A DNA stretch of 14,844 bases. Source: an uncultured bacterium (lineage in GTDB: Bacteria > Actinomycetota > Coriobacteriia > Coriobacteriales > Coriobacteriaceae). The notes under the pieces were generated by a model. The model was not told where the DNA came from and did no database searches. It saw nothing but the letters and a program-made list of their open reading frames with translations. Of this stretch, positions 7,199 to 13,069 are shown piece by piece; position 1 is the stretch's first letter; every line of letters begins with the position of its first letter. Made by a program: the position numbers and the translations under genes. The stretch is from assembly GCA_905215815.1 (NCBI GenBank), contig CAJMRN010000052.1, forward strand, positions 1-14,844, in the 5' to 3' direction.

Positions 7199-7225
7199 AA
7201 AGGGCCGGCTGCGACCGGCCCTTTT
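7199..7225. terminator. Strong intrinsic terminator, probably bidirectional
   Basis: AAAGGGCCGG (7199-7208) pairs perfectly with CCGGCCCTTT (7215-7224) over the loop CTGCGA, followed by T on the plus strand; AAA/TTT arms also suit the minus strand. On the minus strand it lies directly after the tRNA 3'-end remnant and about 160 nt after the ADP-ribosylglycohydrolase stop. Confidence 0.8.
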
Positions 7226-7226
7226 C

Positions 7227-7246
7227 TGCGGCTGCGGGGATTCGAA
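7227..7246 (-). pseudogene. tRNA 3'-end remnant (possible attachment-site scar)
   Basis: On the minus strand, TTCGAAT (T loop) is followed by CCCCG (3' T stem), CAGCCGC (3' acceptor strand) and A (discriminator), then one base and an intrinsic terminator. The upstream side (TTGGCA) cannot pair with CCCCG, so only the 3' quarter of a tRNA is present. The acceptor strand would suit a tRNA beginning GCGGCTG, as in many tRNA-Leu genes. CCA is not encoded. Confidence 0.5.
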
Positions 7247-7381
7247 TGCCAACACGGTGTACAGCCCCACGGTGCTTTGCTCTGTGACGAACGGACCCAT
7301 GACGGCGCATTCTGTAATCATCATTTATGCGGTCCCTTAATCATTTGCGTTGGCTGACATTGTTTTCGTTGAAGACGCGCC

Positions 7382-8299
7382 CTAAAACAGGCAGCTCTCA
7401 ATCAGATCCTTCCCTCGTAGAGTATCGACCCACTCCCGTGGAATTGCATCGATACCGTATGCCGTGCCGGCGAGGGCGCCTGCGACGGCTGCGGTGGTGT
7501 CAGTGTCGTCGCCCAGGTTGACGGCGGCAAGCACACAATGTTCGTAGCTGCTGGTGTTGACGAAACACCAGGTGGCTGCCTTAAGCGTGTCACGCACGAA
7601 GCCACCTGATCTGATTTCCTGCTTTGGCACGCCTTTCAAATGAAGCGCCCACGAGGGGAGCGCGTCGTTCAGCACGTCTCTCATCAGCTCGACAAATATG
7701 ACGCATGCGTCGGTCGACGTTCTGTGGGCGTGCGTAATCGCGGAGACCGCGCCGATCTCTTCGTCTGTCGCATCGGTGAACGCCAAGGGCGCGATGCGCA
7801 TGAGCGAACCGTTGCCGTTGTCGCGCTCGCCGGAGCCTCCTTTGCCGGTGTGCAGGGCGCGGGCGGTCGTGCCGCCGTAATCGAAAACGCCGTCAATCGT
7901 ATACTCGCCACGGGCAATCCAGCCTACGAACTTGTCGCGCATGTCCGCGGTGTCGATGTGCCCAAGCTCCCTAATCGAATCGCAAGTGGCAAGCGTCATG
8001 GACGTGTCGTCGCTCCAGGTGCCCGCGGGCTGTCCGTGCGTGCCGTAGCCGATCATGTTGGTGCATTCGAACGCGCCACGAGGCCTGAACTCGTAGGGAA
8101 CGCCCAGCGCGTCGCCGACGGCAAGCCCATAGATGCAGTCGCGTAGCGCTGGTTTCGACGTGTGTCTTCGTTTCGTTGTAGGGGGCGCTGGCGAGATGAG
8201 CCGAAATCCCTCTGAATCGCTCTTGCGTCGTGCGGCCGTGTCCTCGGCAGAGCGCACGTTAGGTGCGCTTTCGGTGATGGCCTGATTGATGCCCGTCAT
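7382..8299 (-). CDS. ADP-ribosylglycohydrolase family protein (DraG/ARH-like)
   Basis: This 305-residue protein belongs to the binuclear-metal hydrolases that remove ADP-ribose from proteins or small molecules. Visible motifs are CIYGLAVGDALGVPYEF (55-71), TWSDDTSMTL (94-103, the S-D-D-T metal ligands), DNGNGSLMRIAPLA (160-173) and NLGDDTDTTAAVAGALAGTAYG (261-282, the second metal-ligand set), in the family order. The first ~50 residues are a low-complexity extension ahead of the core. The ATG at 8299 has AGAGGAG about 6 nt upstream and is preferred to the ATG at 8317. The gene lies 139 nt downstream of hicB on the same strand, with a 33-bp palindrome in the gap. No partner ADP-ribosyltransferase is in the window, so the substrate is unknown. 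It may be cargo of a genomic island. Confidence 0.9.
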   Translation of the reverse strand: MTGINQAITESAPNVRSAEDTAARRKSDSEGFRLISPAPPTTKRRHTSKPALRDCIYGLAVGDALGVPYEFRPRGAFECTNMIGYGTHGQPAGTWSDDTSMTLATCDSIRELGHIDTADMRDKFVGWIARGEYTIDGVFDYGGTTARALHTGKGGSGERDNGNGSLMRIAPLAFTDATDEEIGAVSAITHAHRTSTDACVIFVELMRDVLNDALPSWALHLKGVPKQEIRSGGFVRDTLKAATWCFVNTSSYEHCVLAAVNLGDDTDTTAAVAGALAGTAYGIDAIPREWVDTLRGKDLIESCLF

Positions 8300-8438
8300 G
8301 GAAAACTCCTCTTGCACTCCGGATTAGAGATGCGTGGCAATCAGCGGCAATATGTCCAGCTCGATTCGCGACGCAGTGCGTCGCGAATCGAGAGAACTCA
8401 ATGGTCAATATGTCAAAATGGTATGCATAGACGTCTCT
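8300..8438 (-). promoter_or_regulatory. hicB-draG gap with possible promoter for the DraG-like gene
   Basis: Reading the minus strand, TTGCCG (about 8350-8345) and TAATCC (about 8326-8321) form a possible -35/-10 pair with ~18-nt spacing upstream of the ATG at 8299. Two copies of GACATATTG flank the palindrome in this gap, one overlapping the proposed -35. This suggests regulated expression separate from hicAB; it is a weak consensus call. Confidence 0.35.
8360..8392. repeat. Perfect 33-bp palindrome
   Basis: Sixteen bases starting CTCGATTCGCGACGCA (8360-8375) are followed by a single G and their exact reverse complement (8377-8392). No T tract follows on either strand, so it is not a standard terminator. 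The direct repeats CAATATGTC (8348-8356 and 8406-8414) bracket it. It may be an operator, a recombination or REP-type site, or a cruciform-forming mRNA-end structure. Confidence 0.85.
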
Positions 8439-8891
8439 TTACACGGCAACAGGCATTTCTTTCGGGCGCCCTGCTTTTGGTGCGTCGGCGAGTCGTGCCT
8501 CGATGGAAGTTTTGGATACCATGCGCTTGGTGCCGTCCTTCCAAGAATCCAACATTCCTGCATTTATCAGTTGCGATACCCGCGCTGAGCTAACACCGAG
8601 CATACGCGCGGCATCCGCTGCGGTGACGGCGGGGATGTCGCCGAGCTCGCGGCTGACGGCCACGGCGATAATCTTGCCGCCGTGCTGTGGCTGGTGTCCA
8701 AAGTCCGGCGCGGGAAGATCGACGCCGCCCATAAGGTGATCGTCGACCATACATGCGAGAAAATCAGCGGCGCTTTCGACAGCGTCGTTTAGGTCGGAAC
8801 CAAACGTTCCTCCTCCGCCCAGCGAGCCACATGGCACAGCATCGACAATGCCGTCCGAATCAAAGAACTCGAATTCCCATACGTAAACCAT
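8439..8891 (-). CDS. hicB: HicB-family antitoxin with C-terminal helix-turn-helix
   Basis: A protein of 150 residues. Residues 1-80 look like the degenerate RNase-H-like HicB fold: an opening beta strand MVYVWEFEFFDSDG, a GSLGGGGTFGSDLNDAVESAADFL helix, and IIAVAVSRE. Residues 88-133 (VTAADAARMLGVSSARVSQLINAGML, then KRMVSKTSI) are a helix-turn-helix that would bind the operon's own promoter. The N-terminal domain would neutralise the HicA ribonuclease. The last ~15 residues are basic and Pro-rich. AAAGGAGG lies 6 nt before the ATG. It follows hicA by 45 nt, the usual toxin-first order for many hicAB loci. The antitoxin identity rests on the weak N-terminal fold plus the adjacent HicA. Confidence 0.8.
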   Translation of the reverse strand: MVYVWEFEFFDSDGIVDAVPCGSLGGGGTFGSDLNDAVESAADFLACMVDDHLMGGVDLPAPDFGHQPQHGGKIIAVAVSRELGDIPAVTAADAARMLGVSSARVSQLINAGMLDSWKDGTKRMVSKTSIEARLADAPKAGRPKEMPVAV

Positions 8892-8936
8892 GTAAGACCT
8901 CCTTTAAAAAGCGATGCGAAATGTGATGAGGATGAG

Positions 8937-9107
8937 CTATCGAAGTCCTGCCTGTCTTAGGATTCTTTTGGCAATTTGATCCTCAATCTCTCGGTGGCGT
9001 TTCACGAGCACGAGTTTATCTCCTTTGACGAACTTCTCGTGATTAGTGCCTCCTTTCGAGATGAAGCCGGCTTCTTCGAGGATGCGGATTAATTCGCGTC
9101 TCTGCAT
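8937..9107 (-). CDS. hicA: HicA-family mRNA interferase toxin
   Basis: A small basic protein of 56 residues with the HicA double-stranded-RNA-binding fold: MQRRELIRILEEAGF, then SKGGTNHEKFV with the candidate catalytic His23, LVLVKRHREI and RILRQAGLR. The GG(S/T)xH motif and the closing ILxQAGL are hallmarks of the family. It would cleave mRNA in the ribosome context until bound by HicB. The ATG at 9107 has AGAGG 5 nt upstream; a TTG at 9122 would add five residues but has no ribosome site. The length is normal for the family and no key residue is missing. Confidence 0.9.
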   Translation of the reverse strand: MQRRELIRILEEAGFISKGGTNHEKFVKGDKLVLVKRHREIEDQIAKRILRQAGLR

Positions 9108-9181
9108 CTTAGCCTCTTTCAATAACTATATATTAGCACTTCCTAAGGGTTTTTTAGGCTTAAATCTTAGCTATTGCTAAT
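9108..9181 (-). promoter_or_regulatory. hicAB promoter/operator region
   Basis: The segment is AT-rich. On the minus strand TATAGT (9130-9125) is a possible -10, about 18 nt before the hicA ATG. Two inverted repeats lie upstream: CCTAA/TTAGG with a 7-nt spacer (9142-9158) and TTAGC/GCTAA with a 4-nt spacer (9167-9180); a further TTAGC is at 9133-9137. They are candidate sites for the HicB helix-turn-helix. No good -35 was found. Confidence 0.5.
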
Positions 9182-9434
9182 CCTTTGTTTTGCGGCGCCG
9201 TGCTTGGATAGCGGCTTATATTTCTTGCTGTATTAGTTTATTTGCTCGTGCGGACACGATTTGGTGTTCTGCGCGCGACCGCGAAAAGGGGCAACAGGAT
9301 CAAGGGCCGCGACGTTTTTCTACGTAACCGGCTGTTGACAGTCTGTGTCTTTAGCCTGAGCAGCCGCTCCCAGGCGCAGGAATTCGTAAACGTGCTCAAT
9401 ATGGTGATGTGACCGGGCGCTTTCGAACAGAAAA
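9182..9434. other. Intergenic stretch without a supported gene
   Basis: Between the hicAB operator and the lipoprotein terminator. Short frames exist on both strands, but none has a ribosome site or a recognisable product. No repeat or RNA structure was noted. Confidence 0.5.
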
Positions 9435-9471
9435 AGCCGGGATGCAAGGAGTCGCACCTTGCATCCCGGCT
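9435..9471 (-). terminator. Intrinsic terminator of the lipoprotein gene
   Basis: A perfect 15-bp stem, AGCCGGGATGCAAGG (9435-9449) with CCTTGCATCCCGGCT (9457-9471), and a 7-nt loop. On the minus strand it is followed by TTTT and lies 36 nt after the lipoprotein stop codon. Confidence 0.9.
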
Positions 9472-9506
9472 GAGCTAAAACGGCGCTGCTGCATGCCGTT
9501 GGAGCT

Positions 9507-10106
9507 TTAGCGCTTGATCTCGATATCGTCGAGCTTGACGTCCATGGCCTCGGTCTTGGCCTTGGCGATATCATCGGCAAATTCCAGAGACTTCATCATG
9601 GTCTCGACGGCGTCCTTGTGCTCCTCGACGTTGTCGATGCGCACGTACACGCTGCCGCCGTCAACGTCGGTGAAGTACTCGGTCGTTACGCCGCCCGTGT
9701 GCGTGTAGGAAGCGTTACGCCAGGTCTTTCCGTTGTACTTGACGGGATCATTCTCGGTCCACTCAAAGTCGGTCTTCCACTTGGCCTCGTAGTCGAACAA
9801 CTCGTCGGCGTTCTTGTCAGAGTCGAAGACAGGGATGAAGCGATCGCTGGCGTGCTCGCTCTCGGTGAACTTAAACTGGGCCCTGTCGGCAGTGTCGCCT
9901 GCGACGTCGGTGATCTCGACACCCTCGGGAACCTCGACCTTAAACCAAATGAAGTCAGTCCTCATATCCACGGCTGGCTTTTCCGCTCCACCGCCAGCGC
10001 CACCGCCGCTGCCGGTAGCGCCGCCGCTGCCACCGCAACCCACCAAGGCAACTGCGGCAAAGAGACTGATGCAGAGGGTGAGAATCGCAAAGGCCTTCTT
10101 TTTCAT
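9507..10106 (-). CDS. Small lipoprotein of unknown function
   Basis: A protein of 199 residues. The N-terminus is a lipoprotein signal: MKKK, a hydrophobic core (AFAILTLCISLFAAVA), then the lipobox L-V-G-C with Cys24 as the lipidated residue. Residues 25-42 are a Gly/Ser-rich linker. The mature domain (45-199) begins DMRTDFIWFKVEVPEGVEIT and contains VYVRIDNVEEHKDAVETMMKSLEF near the end, an alternating beta pattern with many acidic residues, as seen in small secreted lipoproteins. It would be anchored on the outer face of the membrane. I recognise no specific family. GAGGAGG lies 8 nt before the ATG, and it is a monocistronic unit with its own strong terminator. Confidence 0.85.
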   Translation of the reverse strand: MKKKAFAILTLCISLFAAVALVGCGGSGGATGSGGGAGGGAEKPAVDMRTDFIWFKVEVPEGVEITDVAGDTADRAQFKFTESEHASDRFIPVFDSDKNADELFDYEAKWKTDFEWTENDPVKYNGKTWRNASYTHTGGVTTEYFTDVDGGSVYVRIDNVEEHKDAVETMMKSLEFADDIAKAKTEAMDVKLDDIEIKR

Positions 10107-10388
10107 GGTCGTGTCCTCCTCGATCTGTAACCGCCCATGGATTACCTGCCTTTACTGTACGCGTGGACGGTTCGCTAGGGTGGGCCATGTGTCCCATTCT
10201 GAGGGCCGGATTTGCGCCGGCAAGTGGCAATATGTCCGGGCGCAAAAGAGGGGAGGGCCGGCCTTGCCGTCCTTCCACTGGTTCCATGTTTGGTGCGGTG
10301 GGGCAGAGCGTAGCCGTGGGCTGCGAATCTTGACGACGGACGCATCCGGTTGGTCTTCGCGGGTGCCTCGCCACAGCTTTTTGTGCAC
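10107..10388. other. Upstream region of the lipoprotein gene
   Basis: It holds the ribosome site, a bulged inverted repeat (TTGCGCCGG at 10212-10220 with CCGGGCGCAA at 10236-10245), and the 12-mer GGCAATATGTCC (10226-10237) that also occurs at 8346-8357. TACAGT near 10155-10160 on the minus strand is a possible -10 without a good -35. Confidence 0.35.
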
Positions 10389-10424
10389 AAAGGGGTCCGC
10401 ACCTTTTGCGGTGCGGACCCCTTT
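10389..10424 (-). terminator. Intrinsic terminator after the surface-protein gene
   Basis: A perfect 15-bp stem, AAAGGGGTCCGCACC (10389-10403) with GGTGCGGACCCCTTT (10410-10424), and a 6-nt loop. On the minus strand it lies 40 nt after the stop of the LPxTG protein. The T run is only the three bases within the stem, so it may work in both directions. Confidence 0.75.
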
Positions 10425-10464
10425 GCGTTGCAACAAGTTGCTGCGGCGTGTTTCGAAGTTGAAA

Positions 10465-11985
10465 TTACTTGCGAACCTTAGACACGACAGCGCTGGCGAC
10501 AAAGCAGGCGATTGCCATGATGCCCATAGCTGCGACGATGTTGGCGGAGGCGTCACCCGTGCTGGGCAGAGCCTGCTTGTTGGCCTTGGTCTTTTTGGCA
10601 GGCTTGTTATCGGCAGGCTTGGTATCGGAAGGCTTGTTATCGGAAGGCTTGGGCGCGGGCTCGTCCTTCTTCCACTGGGCGAACAGCGTCACGGGAGCGG
10701 AAAGCTCAACCTTATCGCCCGCGGCATAGCTTGTGCCGGAGCCGTCCTTTGCGGTGTTCCAGCCCACGAAGGAGTAGCCCTTGCGCACCGGCTGCTCGGC
10801 CGTAACCTCAGTCTCGGTAACGTGCTCGACGGTAGCGAAAGCGACAGTTTGCTTATCCTTGGAACCGTTCAGGTCGTAGGAGAGATCGTAGGCGCTCTCC
10901 ACGAAATTCGGGTTGACGAAGCCGTAGTACTTGCACTTAGGGGTTCCCGTGCGAGTCCAAGTGCCGGCATTGTTAGAGGCCCACTCGGTGTAGGTGACAT
11001 CGTAGGCCTTGTCGTGCTCGCCGTCGGTGTAGTCGTGGGTGACCATCTTGCCGCCGGACCACACGAGCTTGCCGTTGATGTTGACGTCAGTTTTGCACTT
11101 GTTGTTAGTGCTTGCCTTGCCGCCAAAGCCAAAGAGCTTCGAGCAGGTAGTGTTGTCGCGCGCTTCCTTAATCCAGTCACCGGTAAAGTTAACCCTATTG
11201 GTACCGGTAATGTTGAGGAAGAACTTGTAGTTCCCCATAAGAGAGTCGTTGATGTTCAAAGCTTGCTTGTGGGCAAGCAAGCTGGTTGCCGAGTTGAACG
11301 TGCAATTATTCACGTTAACGGTGACGTTCTGCGTGCCGGCTTCTCTGTAGACGTTGATGACCTTACCTGTTGCGTTAAAGGTGCAGCCGTCGAACGTCAT
11401 GGTCGGCGAGCAGTACGTCCAGAGGGCATAGTCGCCAGTTGGAGGGTTGAACGTCGTGTTCTTGAACAATGCGCTGTCATAGCCCCAGTAGAACGTTTTG
11501 CCTTCAACGATGCAGTTATCGACAACGGTGTTGTCGATGCGGATGAAACCAAGGTAGTCCGCCTTATCGGAGTGCAGCGTCATGTTTTTGAATGTAATGG
11601 TCTTGGATCCGTCAAACGAATAATCGCCGTTGTATTCCGTTCCAAAGTTTTCGGGTTTGGGGAATTTAGCGCCAATGCCCCAAACCGTGTCTTTGCCGGA
11701 GCCGACAAAAGTGAGGCTCTTGCCAACAGCGAGCTTGCCTTGGTTTTCTACATAAGTAGTGTAATTACCCGGTCCGAGATTAATGATGTCGCCGTCATTT
11801 GCCTCTTTAATAGCGACAGTCAAGTTGTCATACGGCTTGTTTTAGGTGGTGTTTGTAACCGTGCCGGTAGTAATCGGTCCGGTAGCGTCGTCTGCAAAAG
11901 CAGGCGATGCAACGCCCATCGTGACGAGCGCAACGGCAAACAGCGCCGTGACCGCACGAGAGGCCGTTTTCAAAAATGACTTCAT
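10465..11985 (-). pseudogene. LPxTG-anchored surface protein interrupted by an in-frame TAA
   Basis: From the ATG at 11985 (AAAGGAG 7 nt upstream) the frame encodes a signal peptide (MKSFLKTASRAV, hydrophobic stretch, then SPAFA cut before DDATG, about residue 31). It hits TAA at 11844-11842 (codon 48) and continues in the same frame with NKPYDNLTVAIKEANDGD to 10465, 506 codons in all. After the stop come beta-helix-like repeats with Asn/Thr-rich turns (ITFKNMTLHSD, VVDNCIVEGKTF, MTFDGCTFNATG, VNVNNCTFNS), a Listeria-Bacteroides (InlB) repeat (VRKGYSFVGWNTAKDGSGTS through TLFAQWK), a KPSDNKPSDTKPADNK spacer, and the sortase signal LPSTGD with a membrane segment and KVRK tail. A product restarted after the stop would lack the signal peptide. 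Loss of function, readthrough or a sequence error are all possible. No sortase is in the window. Confidence 0.85.
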
Positions 11986-12028
11986 GCTGAAACTCCTTTG
12001 CCTCTAAAAGTATAAAATCAGCATAAAT

Positions 12029-12056
12029 ATTATAGCGCTTCTGACATTTTACTAAA
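12029..12056 (-). promoter_or_regulatory. Promoter of the surface-protein gene
   Basis: On the minus strand, TATAAT (12034-12029) is a consensus -10, with TTTAGT (12056-12051) a weak -35 at 16-nt spacing. The start codon is about 45 nt downstream. The surrounding sequence is AT-rich compared with its neighbours. Confidence 0.55.
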
Positions 12057-12124
12057 TCCCTATTTCGCACCTGTATCGGTACGCCAATCTTTCTCGCGCT
12101 TCTTGCATATTTATTCCGTATACC

Positions 12125-12170
12125 TGCATCTTTGTTGCATCGGATTGCGCAACAAAGATGCATTTGTTTT
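12125..12170 (+). terminator. Orphan terminator-like hairpin
   Basis: TGCATCTTTGTTGC (12125-12138) pairs perfectly with GCAACAAAGATGCA (12149-12162) over a 10-nt loop, followed by TTTGTTTT on the plus strand. No plus-strand gene precedes it, as the surface-protein gene runs the other way. It may end a small RNA or insulate the divergent promoters. Confidence 0.6.
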
Positions 12171-12257
12171 GCCGGTGTGGTTTGCGCGATGGCACTTGGC
12201 GTGTCTATGGCCCAATGGACCCGGCGCATGACTGACCTTGACAGGGGGTCGGGATTG

Positions 12258-12316
12258 ATCGCTTGGCGATAGGCACAGCGATGTTGCGCCTATCGCCCGC
12301 CATAGAAAAGAGCGAT
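12258..12316. promoter_or_regulatory. GCGAT/ATCGC motif cluster with hairpin, upstream of the folate operon
   Basis: Five GCGAT or ATCGC pentamers occur within 59 bp (12258, 12266, 12278, 12292, 12312). GGCGATAGGC (12265-12274) and GCCTATCGCC (12288-12297) form a perfect 10-bp inverted repeat with a 13-nt spacer. It lies just upstream of the proposed operon promoter, so a protein-binding site is more likely than a leader RNA. Confidence 0.45.
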
Positions 12317-12327
12317 AACTGGGCGCA

Positions 12328-12356
12328 CTGACGCGAATGCTCTTATGGGCTAGACT
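12328..12356 (+). promoter_or_regulatory. Possible promoter of the folate operon
   Basis: CTGACG (12328-12333) and TAGACT (12351-12356) are separated by 17 nt. Transcription would start near 12363, about 70 nt before the first start codon. The match is partial. Confidence 0.45.
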
Positions 12357-12434
12357 AGGCACCACGAAATACACGATGCGTTCGGGCAGCACCGACTGTC
12401 CGATTAGCTTCGCAAGCATTGAGGGTGCATGCAC

Positions 12435-13067
12435 ATGAGCCAAGAGATGATGGATAAGACTTGTCGCGGTTTTGCCGAGGCGCTTGCCGCGCGCGAGCCC
12501 GTTCCGGGTGGCGGTAGCGCGAGTGCATTCGTGGGCGCGTTGGGCGCTTCGCTGTGCGGGATGGTCGCTCGCTATGGGGCGACAAACCCTGCACTTGCCG
12601 ATCGCGCAGACGATCTGGCGCGCGCATTTGCCCAGGCAGATGAGTTGGCGCAGGAACTATTGGGTCTGGTTGCCGAGGACGTTCGTGCCTACGGACAGGT
12701 GTCCGCGGCGTACGGTATTCCGCGTGAGGACCCGGCCCGACCGGCTGCGATTCAGGATGCGCTGCACGTGGCCGCCATGCCGCCGTATCGCATTATGGAT
12801 GCCTGTGGGCGCGCTCTGGCGCTACTCGAGGACATGGCAGACAAGGGCTCGCGCCAACTGCTGTCCGACGTGGCGTGCGGTGCCGTGTTCTGCCGAGCCG
12901 CCATGCAGGGTGCGAGCCTGACGCTCTTTGCGAACACCACGTCTATGAAAGACCGGGCACGCGCCGAAGAGCTCGAGGCGGCGTGCGATGAACTGTTGGA
13001 TACGTGGCTGCCGCGCGCCGATGCGCTGGCGCGCCGCGCTGCTGACGCCGCAAGGAAGAGGGGATAG
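12435..13067 (+). CDS. fchA: Methenyltetrahydrofolate cyclohydrolase / cyclodeaminase family (FTCD_C)
   Basis: A protein of 210 residues of the formiminotransferase-cyclodeaminase C-terminal family, an all-alpha dimer that hydrolyses 5,10-methenyl-THF to 10-formyl-THF (FchA) or deaminates formimino-THF. The hallmark loop PVPGGGSASAFVGALGASL is at about 22-40; helices carrying the Ala-rich A-E-D-V-R-A-Y-G, AAMPPYRIMDACGRALALL and LLSDVACGAVFCRAA segments follow in the family order. The length is typical for a stand-alone protein. The ATG at 12435 is 9 nt after GAGGG; an ATG at 12429 is only 3 nt away. The stop is 2 nt before folD, so the two are almost certainly cotranscribed and translationally coupled. 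With a FolD partner that lacks the cyclohydrolase lysine, the cyclohydrolase role is favoured over the deaminase; no histidine-utilisation gene is nearby. Confidence 0.9.
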   Translation: MSQEMMDKTCRGFAEALAAREPVPGGGSASAFVGALGASLCGMVARYGATNPALADRADDLARAFAQADELAQELLGLVAEDVRAYGQVSAAYGIPREDPARPAAIQDALHVAAMPPYRIMDACGRALALLEDMADKGSRQLLSDVACGAVFCRAAMQGASLTLFANTTSMKDRARAEELEAACDELLDTWLPRADALARRAADAARKRG

Positions 13068-13069
13068 CC

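Noticed and set aside
9238..9447. Minus-strand 69-codon frame between hicA and the lipoprotein gene
   Set aside because: No ribosome site or recognisable motif, and it overlaps the lipoprotein terminator.
9814..11979. Long open plus-strand frame (over 700 codons) covering the lipoprotein and surface-protein genes
   Set aside because: It is antisense to two genes with clear signals, has no ribosome site or recognisable domain, and is a by-product of GC-rich codon use.
12180..12434. Possible tetrahydrofolate riboswitch ahead of fchA-folD
   Set aside because: The conserved core segments of THF riboswitches are not visible; the hairpin lies upstream of the likely promoter.
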